Assembly (NCBI GenBank): GCA_965284365.1
Contig: OZ260079.1
Span: forward strand, 1-64,000
DNA: 64,000 nt
DNA from: Phragmitibacter sp965284365
Lineage (GTDB): Bacteria > Verrucomicrobiota > Verrucomicrobiia > Verrucomicrobiales > Verrucomicrobiaceae
Direction: 5' to 3'
Shown here: piece after piece, positions 24,551 to 31,709 of the stretch
How the letters are laid out: each line of letters starts with the position of its first letter
Position numbering within the stretch: the first letter of the stretch is position 1
Notes under the pieces: generated by a model
Database searches by the model: none
Told to the model about the DNA's origin: nothing
What the model saw: only the letters and a program-made list of their open reading frames with translations
Position numbers and translations under genes: made by a program

Positions 24551-25159
24551 ATGCGCATCTGTATGAAACCGCTATTGCTCTCTATCACCTTTGGCTGCCT
24601 AACATGTGCTGGGTTGGTACACGCCGAACCAAAAAGCGTTCCCGCCCCCGGCTCTCAGACTACCGAGATTAACAAGACATGTCCGGTCAGCGGCAAGCCG
24701 GCCGACCCGGCAGTCACCACGGAGTACGAAGGCGTAATCTACGCGTTCGCCACCGCTACCGACCGCCAGATCTGGTTGACCGCACGTGAAAATAGCCTGT
24801 ACCATAAGCTCGGTGGCAAAGCTGCTTTGGATGCGGGCGTGGAATCATTTTATGTGAAAGTTCTCAAGGACGATCGCATCAAACACTTCTTTGAGGATAT
24901 CAATATGAACAAGCAGCGCCGCAAACAGAAGGAGTTTCTCTCTGCTGCTTTGGGAGGTCCTATCACATGGAAGGGTAAGGACATGCGGGAGGCGCATGCC
25001 GATTTGGACTTGGAAGAGATTCACTTCACCGCCGTAGCCGAGCATCTTCAAAAAACCCTAGAGGAGCTAAAAGTTCCCAAGGAACTTTCAGACCAAGTCA
25101 TGAAAGTGGTGGGAAGCGTTCATGACGACGTGCTTAATCTGCCGAAAAAGGCAAAGTGA
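24551..25159 (+). CDS. Exported fusion: YHS-like domain + group I truncated haemoglobin
   Basis: A 202-residue protein with a signal peptide (CMKPLLLSITFGCLTCAGLVHA) and a short YHS-like module (about 40-75: CPVSGKPADP...EGVIYAFATATDRQIW). The rest is a truncated haemoglobin. In the globin, SLYHKLGGKAALDAGVESFY supplies helices A/B with the distal B10 Tyr. ALGGP marks the CD/E region, and MREAHADLDLEEIHF holds the proximal F8 His. The YHS part has lost the usual second Cys (FCS...C became FATATD). Truncated globins can oxidise NO with O2, which fits the neighbouring NO reductase and NnrS. Export of a globin is unusual. A second in-frame ATG at 24563 could be the true start. Confidence 0.85.
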   Translation: MRICMKPLLLSITFGCLTCAGLVHAEPKSVPAPGSQTTEINKTCPVSGKPADPAVTTEYEGVIYAFATATDRQIWLTARENSLYHKLGGKAALDAGVESFYVKVLKDDRIKHFFEDINMNKQRRKQKEFLSAALGGPITWKGKDMREAHADLDLEEIHFTAVAEHLQKTLEELKVPKELSDQVMKVVGSVHDDVLNLPKKAK

Positions 25160-25215
25160 ACCACGGTTTCATTGGGATCACCTTATTGAAGGGCAGCGGC
25201 AGCCGCCTTTCTGGC

Positions 25216-25250
25216 GACCGTCTTGACCTTCGTTCATAGGGCGGTCTTTT
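25216..25250 (+). terminator. Terminator-like hairpin after the globin gene
   Basis: GACCG (25216-25220) pairs with CGGTC (25242-25246) and is followed by TTTT. The stem is short and the loop long, so it is moderate evidence only. Confidence 0.4.
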
Positions 25251-25320
25251 ATCCACGTGTCCCTCCTTCTGCGTGCGCCTTCCCGCCTAAGTTCTTCTAC
25301 AAACCAGCAGATGACATTTT

Positions 25321-25656
25321 CTAGGCTCTTGCGGGAGTTCGACCATTTGGCCGGCTCTCCAAATCGATCAAACTTGCAACTTGCTCATTCATGCGCCTCC
25401 CCGGCGTGAAGCGAACCACGGCACGCGATGGGATGACCATCTCCGATCCAGGCTTATTGGGATTGCGCCCGATCTTGGGTTTCGTGACCCGGACCTCGAA
25501 CGAGCCAAATTGCCGCAATGACACTTCGTCACCTTTAGCGAGCGCCTCCATGATCAGATGAAGCGCATGCTGAAAAGCATCATAGGCTTCGGCCTGGGTC
25601 AACCCTGTGCGATTGCTCAGTTCCTTCACCAGATCGTTTTTTGTTGTGGTCGACAT
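25321..25656 (-). CDS. HU/IHF-family DNA-bending protein
   Basis: A 111-residue nucleoid protein. It shows the HU pattern: N-terminal helices (TKNDLVKELSNRTGLTQAEA), LRQFGSFEVRVTKPKIGRNP in the beta arm with the conserved GRNP, and V(V)RFTPGRRMNEQV. The tail of about 15 residues after the core is longer than in E. coli HU. ATG 25656 (MSTTTKNDL) is preferred to an upstream ATG at 25671. It stands alone, convergent with the globin gene and divergent from mscL. Confidence 0.9.
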   Translation of the reverse strand: MSTTTKNDLVKELSNRTGLTQAEAYDAFQHALHLIMEALAKGDEVSLRQFGSFEVRVTKPKIGRNPNKPGSEMVIPSRAVVRFTPGRRMNEQVASLIDLESRPNGRTPARA

Positions 25657-25974
25657 ACTTTCCAAGCGCATCCTATGTTGAAGATTTCAAAGCAACTCTC
25701 AAGTCGAAAGCGGATCAATTAGTCGCGGCGCCCGCCATGAGCAGGTGGACAGCTCAACGTAATTCGAATTCTTGCTTGGCCGCCCACCTACTCTGCGGGG
25801 ATAGGGACCGACCCACATCAGACGCGGCCTGCCAGAGGGTTTTGCAGAACCTGATGACATCTCTTGACACCTTGCTTCGAAAAGCACAATGTTGAACCCG
25901 GCCACTTGCAGCGGTTGTTGCCGCTGCAAGTGGCCCTATCTTGCCGACATCACTTATCCAAGGGGACCGCTACT
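25657..25974. other. Intergenic stretch between HU and mscL
   Basis: It has 318 bases without a supported gene; the frames present look non-coding. It contains the strong hairpin at 25900-25935 and, near its end, AAGGGG as the ribosome site of mscL. Confidence 0.5.
25900..25935. repeat. Perfect 15-bp inverted repeat (hairpin) upstream of mscL
   Basis: GGCCACTTGCAGCGG (25900-25914), loop TTGTTG, CCGCTGCAAGTGGCC (25921-25935). It lies 39 bases before the mscL start and has no T-run on either side. It could be a terminator lacking a U-tract, a leader structure of mscL mRNA or a genome-wide REP-like element. Confidence 0.7.
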
Positions 25975-26373
25975 ATGACCAGAATGCTTACCGAATTCAA
26001 GGACTTCATCGTCAGGGGGAACCTACTGCAAACGGCCATAGCCTTCATCATGGGCGGGGCCTTCGGCAAGGTCACTGAAGCCTTTACCGGCATCTTTACG
26101 GGACTACTTGGACTGCTCGGGGGCCATCCTGACTTTTCTGATTACAAACCCTTCGGCATTCCTTTCGGCGTCTTTTTTAACACCATCATCAACCTCATCA
26201 TTGTAGGCTTTTGTCTCTTCCTGGTGGTGAAAGCTTACACCAGAATGACAGAAAAACCGAAGCAGCAGGCAACGGTCGCCGATCCCCCGGACCTCATCCT
26301 GCTCACGGAAATCCGCGACCTTCTCAAACAACAGGTATCGGCGCCTCCTTCCTCTCGGGAGCCACTCCGGTAG
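25975..26373 (+). CDS. mscL: Large-conductance mechanosensitive channel
   Basis: A 132-residue inner-membrane channel that opens on hypo-osmotic shock. It has EFKDFIVRGNLLQTAIAFIMGGAFGKV (amphipathic N-helix and pore-lining TM1), a periplasmic loop (HPDFSDYKPFGIPFGVF), TM2 (FFNTIINLIIVGFCLFLVV) and a C-terminal helix (LLTEIRDLLKQQ). AAGGGG lies 13 bases before ATG 25975, which fixes the start. TM1 has GGAFGKV as expected, but the loop is shorter than in E. coli. Nothing suggests an operon partner. Confidence 0.95.
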   Translation: MTRMLTEFKDFIVRGNLLQTAIAFIMGGAFGKVTEAFTGIFTGLLGLLGGHPDFSDYKPFGIPFGVFFNTIINLIIVGFCLFLVVKAYTRMTEKPKQQATVADPPDLILLTEIRDLLKQQVSAPPSSREPLR

Positions 26374-26509
26374 CCTCAGGTGCCCTCCTTGCTGCTTCGC
26401 GCGCGAAAAACACAATATCACACGCGTTTTCTTGTCTGTGTCTGAGCTGAAACCTATATTCGGAGACCGCGTAGTCGCCGGAGGAGGCACCGCGCACGAG
26501 CCATTCTTC

Positions 26510-26914
26510 ATGCGTACTACCAAGATCCTTCCAGTCCCCGGCCTCCGCGGCTGGATCAAATCCAAGCCTGCGTACCCTACTCCCCCCGATCTTCCGCACA
26601 ACACGCCGGTCGAGATCATCGCCAAAAACTCCGGAACCTGCGAACTCGTCGTGCGGGAGGCGTCAGGGCAGGAATGGACCATCAGCCATTGGCAGATCGA
26701 TGTCGGTGTCCACGTAGAGGCCCTCAACGGAGAAATGGTTCCAGAGTGGGAGCCCGCGGCATGGGACGCCATCGATCATGAACTTTCCCAAGACACGATA
26801 ACCACCCCGGGTCATCAGGGCCGTAGGCGCCTGAAAGTCTCCCATGCGGCTCGCCTCAAGGCCATCAAAGTCCGCGGCATCGCCACTGCCGCAGAGCTTA
26901 AGAAAGCCATCTAG
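26510..26914 (+). CDS. Hypothetical protein
   Basis: An open frame with protein-like text. Pro-rich start TKILPVPGLRGWIKSKPAYP, a beta-rich middle (VEIIAKNSGTCELVVREASG, EWTISHWQIDVGVHVE) and a basic C-terminal helix (RRRLKVSHAARLKAIKVRG) are seen. No known family is recognised. The start is uncertain: the frame is open back to TTG 26432 and GTG 26438, and ATG 26510 is the first Met. It follows mscL on the same strand. Confidence 0.5.
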   Translation: MRTTKILPVPGLRGWIKSKPAYPTPPDLPHNTPVEIIAKNSGTCELVVREASGQEWTISHWQIDVGVHVEALNGEMVPEWEPAAWDAIDHELSQDTITTPGHQGRRRLKVSHAARLKAIKVRGIATAAELKKAI

Positions 26915-27411
26915 GGGCCTGGCTAGCTCTCAACTTCTGGTTTTCTCCCGGTAGGATGTGACCTGGGCTGCACCCACCATATGGGCTGAGCTTAAATGTG
27001 CGCAAAGTTGAGCCTGTCACTTTGGTGCAAGCTAAGGCGGTTTCTCGTGATCAGAAGCGATGGACAGGATAGACGAATGAGCCGCCACTTGTCCCTGACT
27101 GAAGGACTCGCTGATGTGCTTGCATGCTGTTCCCCCTGTCCCGCAACTGCATTCATGATTGGCCCAAAATGCTTCTCGTTTTCGAATGCGCTCGGGACAT
27201 CCCTTGCACAGACTCACTCCCTGGTGAGATGTGAACTGGCCACAAGCATAGGGCCGTTCTTAGCGGAACAAAATCTCATGATCCCTCCAACGAAAAAGCC
27301 GTCAAGGGCCTCATCTCTAGCCGTCGTGGTTTCTTCCGTCGGCTTACATGGACCGCTCCAGCCGCTCTCGGCGGAGGGCACCATTGTGTCCAGCCTTGCC
27401 GCTCGCGCTGA
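26915..27411. other. Gene-poor junction with a twin-arginine signal remnant
   Basis: About 500 bases with no supported gene. Near the right end (about 27318-27375, plus strand) a frame without start reads SSRRGFFRRLTWTAPAALGG, a good twin-arginine signal, then stops at 27414. It looks like the head of a lost exported-enzyme gene cut off where the broken MFS gene begins. Confidence 0.4.
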
Positions 27412-28512
27412 CTAGGCTTCGCGCTTACTGTGGCGGGGGAAGGCATCTGAAACTAAGGTGTAGAGATTTGCAGAGCACCCCTGATGGGCGGCGGCGGCGA
27501 GGCTTATCAGAGTCACCGTGCCCCATAGATGATGCACCCAGCCAGCGAGCACCATCGGGACCACGCAAAGGGCACAGATCAGCATCGCTGTCTTTCTCGC
27601 GGCATTCACCGAACGGCGACGTTTCAGCAGTGCAGACGAAATCCAGCCGCCTGCGATGCTACCGACGTCCGGGGCTAGATAAGTTATCACCAGAGGAAGC
27701 GCTAGTCCGCTGAGTTCAAGGTGATGGGTTTCAGAGAAGTACTTCGGCAACCAAAAGAGAAAGAACCACCAGACAGGATCAGTCATGAACTTACCGAGCG
27801 AGAAAGCCCAAGTCTGGCGGTGGGGCCAAAGGCGGACCCATGGAATCTTCACAGCCGGTTCCGGGGGATCACTCTGGATGTATGCCAGTTCAGCGGGAGA
27901 GAGACGCGGATGTTCTTCTGGCCTACGGTAGAGCATCAGCCAGAAAGCGAGCCAGATGAAGCCGAATACTCCAGTGATGATGAAGACCCACTGCCAGCCG
28001 AGGTTCACTGCTATAAAAGGAACGAGTAGCGGAGCCGCGATGGCACCTATGTTGGAGCCAGAATTGAATATGCCGGTCGCCAGAGCACGCTCATTTTTGG
28101 GGAAGCATTCTGCGATTGTCTCAACAGCGCCGGGAAAATTGCCAGCCTCCCCAAAGGGCGAGTGCAAACCGGGCAAAGCCGAATCCCATGGCAGAGCGGG
28201 CAAAAGCATGAGCCGCCGACGCCACGCTCCAGAACACAATTGCGAGCGAGAACCCCTTCCGTGTGCCAATTCGATCCATAAGGCTTCCCACTCCTACGAG
28301 CCCGATTGCATATGCCACATGAAAGGAGAGTACAATGTAGCCGTATTCCATCTCATTCCGCCCAATCACACTCTGTAACTCAGGCGCCAGAATGCAGAAG
28401 ACCTGACTGTCGATGTAATTGATCGCGTGGCAAAAAACAGCAGAGCGCATATGATCCACCTGTAATGTCCGACGCGATGCGGTGTTAGGTTTATGACAAT
28501 GGGTTTGTTCAT
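27412..28512 (-). pseudogene. Broken MFS transporter gene (hexuronate/anion:cation symporter type)
   Basis: The start at 28512 reads MNKPIVINLTPHRVGHYRWI then ICALLFFAT. The frame is then lost near 28425; the second frame has INYIDSQVF, GSLMDRIGTRKGF and GFGFARFALAL. Near 28155 it shifts back to the first frame (GEAGNFPGAVETIAECFPKN). Removing one T in the CTTTGGGG there restores the motif. The rest matches ACS-family MFS transporters (LVPFIAVNLGWQWVFIITG, WFFLFWLPKYFSE). It ends abruptly at LVSDAFPR plus six residues, where normal members go on for about 60-80 more, so the 3' end is also missing. Two compensating shifts and a truncation make it non-functional. Confidence 0.75.
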
Positions 28513-28865
28513 GGCCCAGTGGTGCCTAAAACAATAGTTCCGACACCCAAGTCGAGAAAATACCGCTGGGATGCTCCAAATTTAGCCGTTATCGGAATGA
28601 GGCGAAACGGCCGAAGGCCACTTTTCGGCCGCGACCATTTTTCGGACACCACCTTGCAGTGATGCTCCGCCCCTTGGCAGCCTATTTCGTGAAGGGGCGC
28701 TCCTTAATTCAGCCTGTCCCCTAAACACGAGTTATCAACTCCCTGGACACCGACTGTCCGTTGAGCCAACATCGCACCTGCCCCTTACCCCCTAGTGGAT
28801 CAATAACCCTTTTCGAGTAAAGGAATTTAAGGGTCTCTGCTGGGCTTGGCAAACGCACCGATCAA
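28513..28865. other. Intergenic stretch with one hairpin
   Basis: About 350 bases without a gene before the adenylate kinase. It contains an 8-bp inverted repeat, CGGCCGAA (28608-28615) with TTCGGCCG (28624-28631) around an 8-base loop. No clear promoter was seen. Confidence 0.45.
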
Positions 28866-29576
28866 ATGAACACCGCCGAAATCATCCACTCCGAAGGCAG
28901 TCTGGGAACTTCGGGCAAGAGGCCGATCATCGTACTACTCGGGGGCCCGGGTTCGGGCAAGGGAACGCACGGCAAGGCATTAGCGCAAGCCCTCAACCTT
29001 GAGCATTTATCCTCGGGTGAGCATTTTCGCGATCACATTCGGCGTGCGACGCCCCTCGGCCTACGCGCACGAAGCAACGTCGAGGCCGGTGAGTTCGTCC
29101 CGGATGAGATGGCTGTTGAGCTCCTACGTGAAATGCTCAGTTCCAACGTGAACGCGAACGGATTTGTTCTGGATGGCTATCCGCGTTCTCTTGAGCAGGC
29201 CGAGGCTCTGCAAGCCTTGGCTTCCGAAGTTGGAATTGTCATCGCAAAGACCATACTTCTCCAGATATCAGACGACGAGATCGTGCGCCGACTCTCTGGG
29301 CGCCTGACCTGCCGTAATTGTGGTGCCACGTGCCATCTAGTGTTCAAACCTCCCGTGATTCGAGGAATTTGCGACATCTGCGGCGGACCGCTCTTTCAAC
29401 GCGCTGATGATGAGCCAGCTACCATCCGGCACAGGATCGCCCTGTTCCATGAGAGGACTGGGCCCGTCGCGGAATTTTACAACCGTATCGGCATTCTCAC
29501 TGAAATTCCCGCCGAGGGATCGCCACGCGAAGTGGGGATCCTTGTCGTGACTGCCGTCACGGGCGGTCGCATTTGA
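28866..29576 (+). CDS. Adenylate kinase family protein with zinc-type lid
   Basis: A 236-residue nucleoside monophosphate kinase. An extra 20-residue N-terminus precedes the P-loop (GGPGSGKGTHGKAL, about 28-41). The NMP site (LSSGEHFRDHIRR, then DGYPRSLEQAEAL) and the lid follow. The lid carries CRNC...CDIC, the four-Cys zinc site found in Gram-positive-type enzymes. The C-terminus (HERTGPVAEFYNRIGILTEI) is complete. SSGEHFR replaces the usual STGDMLR, so it is probably a paralogue next to stress genes and not the housekeeping copy. The ATP + AMP = 2 ADP reaction is likely but the preferred nucleotide is open. Confidence 0.88.
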   Translation: MNTAEIIHSEGSLGTSGKRPIIVLLGGPGSGKGTHGKALAQALNLEHLSSGEHFRDHIRRATPLGLRARSNVEAGEFVPDEMAVELLREMLSSNVNANGFVLDGYPRSLEQAEALQALASEVGIVIAKTILLQISDDEIVRRLSGRLTCRNCGATCHLVFKPPVIRGICDICGGPLFQRADDEPATIRHRIALFHERTGPVAEFYNRIGILTEIPAEGSPREVGILVVTAVTGGRI

Positions 29577-29987
29577 GGTAGGGGTAGCGGGCCATGGAAC
29601 AGAATACTTAGCCCGAGACCGCCCAGCCTCCACAAACATCGTTGTGATTCATCAGGCCTGATTGATTTCCGGCGTTTGCGGTTCGACTGACCATGACGGT
29701 GGGGGCGCTGGGGGCAAGGCTCGAGCGCTCAAAAGCGAATTGAAAGGTGCCGAAATAGTTTTTTGGGCCATATCCCGCTGAATCATAACCAATAACAATC
29801 ACGCCACGTTGCTGGATCTCGACAGCAAGGGACACATCGGAGGAACGTTACCCTTCCCCGCGGCGATCTTGCGCAAAGCCCATCACACTTCGGCAATCCA
29901 CCTTGAAGCCTGACCATTCTAGCCATCGAACAACTAGTGATACATTCAGCGTTGCCTGCGTGATTGATAAATGCGAATGTTCAACTC
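29577..29987. other. Intergenic stretch with an unassigned minus-strand frame
   Basis: About 400 bases. A 75-codon frame on the minus strand (29608-29835, GTG start) reads ...GYDSAGYGPKNYFGTFQFAF... and is not recognised. It has no signal and no partner, so it is not called as a gene. The promoter of the next operon should lie here. Confidence 0.35.
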
Positions 29988-31709
29988 GTGAAGTTCAGCA
30001 TCCTCGCGCTTGATTACGACGGCACGATCGCGCGCCATGGTCGGGCGCACCCCGAAGTGGTAGCCGCCATCCGAGAAGCTCGGACACAGGGAATTACGGT
30101 GGTCCTGGCGACCGGACGCATTCTGTCGGATTTGCACCGCGTGATGACCGAGGAGGATCTATTTGACGCGATAGTGGCCGAAAACGGGGCAATGCTCGCC
30201 TTCCGGAACGGCAGAAAACGCGCGCTCGGGGCGCCACCATCGCGTGAGTTGCTGACCGAGCTTCGCGATTTGGGCGTCGAAGTTGCATTCGGCGAGTGTG
30301 TCATCGAGGCTGATGCCGACCAGGCTCCCAAAATTCTGGAGGCAATTCGAAAGCTGGAGCTGCCGTTGATGCTCGCCTTTAACCGCAGCCGCGTGATGGT
30401 GCTGCCGCAGGGCATCAACAAGGCGAGCGGCTTGCGCGAGGCATTGAATACTATGCGGCTTTCGCTGCACAACTGCATCGGGATCGGCGATGCTGAAAAT
30501 GACCACGCACTGCTCAATGCTTGTGAGATCGGCGTTGCAGTCAGCTGGGGAAGTAAGAGGCTGCAAAAGATTGCGGATCATGTGGTGGAGGGAAGCGGGC
30601 CGGAGGCGCTCGCCCGCTACATCCGCGAGGTGAGCAGGCATCCAAAGCTCCCGCCTCAGCGCGCGGATGATCGGCGCGTATTTCTGGGCGCGGCTGCCGC
30701 CGGTCCAGTCGAAGCGTCGATTCGGGGTCGCAATATCCTCATCGCGGGAGACCCACGCTCTGGTAAATCGTGGATCGCGGGGCTCTTCGCGGAACATCTA
30801 CTCCTCCAGGGATATTGCCTCTGCGTCATCGATCCCGAAGGCGATTACTCGACTTTGGAATCGCTCCCGGGAGTCGTTGTCTTTGCTGACGAAGAACCGC
30901 CGCGCCTGAGCGATGTCGCGCGTGCACTACGCCATCCGGATACCAGTATCGTGATTGATCTTTCGACCCTAACACACGAGGAGAAGAAAGCTTACGTCCA
31001 CGAACTACTACCCATGGTCGCGACCCTCCGACGGAAAAGTGGTTTGCCCCACTGGATCGTAGTCGATGAAGCGCATTACTTTCTGAACCAGGTAGAGGCC
31101 GAGCGTCGTGTGGACCTAGAATTGGCGGCATATGTCTTGATCACTTACCGCCCGTCGCATCTATATCCCGAACTCTTGCGCGCAACTGGATCAATCGTCG
31201 TGACGCCGCTTACTGATCCTGACGAAGTACTTGCGCTCACGAAATTATGCGGAGCGGAAGGCGCGGAGTCCGCGTGGGGTGACGTTCTAGGCAGTCTTGG
31301 AATCGACGAAGCAGCCGTGCTCCCGCGCGCTGCGCGGGACGGTCATTTGCCTCAACGCTTCAAGATCGCCCCGCGCCTGACTCCGCATGTTCGTCATCGT
31401 GCCAAGTATCTAGAAGTGCCTATGCCCCTGGAACGTGCGTTCCATTTCACCTGCAACGGACAAAACTTCGGAGCACCGGCGCGCACCTTGAAGGAGTTTG
31501 TCTACATGCAGCAGCATCTGCCATCTGGGGCGCTCGAAGGTCACGCACAGCGCGGCGATTTTTCGTGCTGGATTGCCAAGGTCTTCGGCGATCAGCCGCT
31601 CGCTGCAGCCATCCGCAAGGTGGAGGCGCGCTTTCGCGAAGGCCATGTGACGCAACTCTCCAAAGCACTCATCAACCCCATACGCGAGCGCTATGAGCTA
31701 GCCGGTTGA
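29988..31709 (+). CDS. Fusion of a HAD-family phosphatase and a HerA/DUF87-like ATPase
   Basis: A 573-residue two-domain protein. The HAD part (about 1-225) has LALDYDGTIA (nucleophile Asp), TGR, NKASGLREAL (Lys) and GIGDAENDHALL (acidic pair), typical of Cof/sucrose-phosphatase-type HAD-IIB enzymes. The second part (about 240-480) has Walker A GDPRSGKSW, CVIDPEGDY, Walker B WIVVDEAHYFL and an Arg-containing TYRPSHL, as in HerA/DUF87 motor ATPases. A C-terminal region of about 90 residues has FHFTCNGQ...LKEFVYMQQ. GTG 29988 begins MKFSILALDYDGT; a TTG at 29964 is also in frame. The stop overlaps the next ATG by one base. A phosphatase and a motor in one chain is rare; the substrate is unknown. 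Confidence 0.82.
   Translation: MKFSILALDYDGTIARHGRAHPEVVAAIREARTQGITVVLATGRILSDLHRVMTEEDLFDAIVAENGAMLAFRNGRKRALGAPPSRELLTELRDLGVEVAFGECVIEADADQAPKILEAIRKLELPLMLAFNRSRVMVLPQGINKASGLREALNTMRLSLHNCIGIGDAENDHALLNACEIGVAVSWGSKRLQKIADHVVEGSGPEALARYIREVSRHPKLPPQRADDRRVFLGAAAAGPVEASIRGRNILIAGDPRSGKSWIAGLFAEHLLLQGYCLCVIDPEGDYSTLESLPGVVVFADEEPPRLSDVARALRHPDTSIVIDLSTLTHEEKKAYVHELLPMVATLRRKSGLPHWIVVDEAHYFLNQVEAERRVDLELAAYVLITYRPSHLYPELLRATGSIVVTPLTDPDEVLALTKLCGAEGAESAWGDVLGSLGIDEAAVLPRAARDGHLPQRFKIAPRLTPHVRHRAKYLEVPMPLERAFHFTCNGQNFGAPARTLKEFVYMQQHLPSGALEGHAQRGDFSCWIAKVFGDQPLAAAIRKVEARFREGHVTQLSKALINPIRERYELAG

Noticed and set aside
24369..24566. 65-codon plus-strand open frame
   Set aside because: Very basic start, no recognisable domain, overlaps the globin start; treated as non-coding.
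25699..25929. Frames on both strands between HU and mscL
   Set aside because: They run through the 15-bp hairpin and have no conserved features.
26996..27415. 139-codon plus-strand open frame
   Set aside because: Cys/Ser/Leu-rich text without domain; its end lies in a different frame over the Tat-signal remnant.
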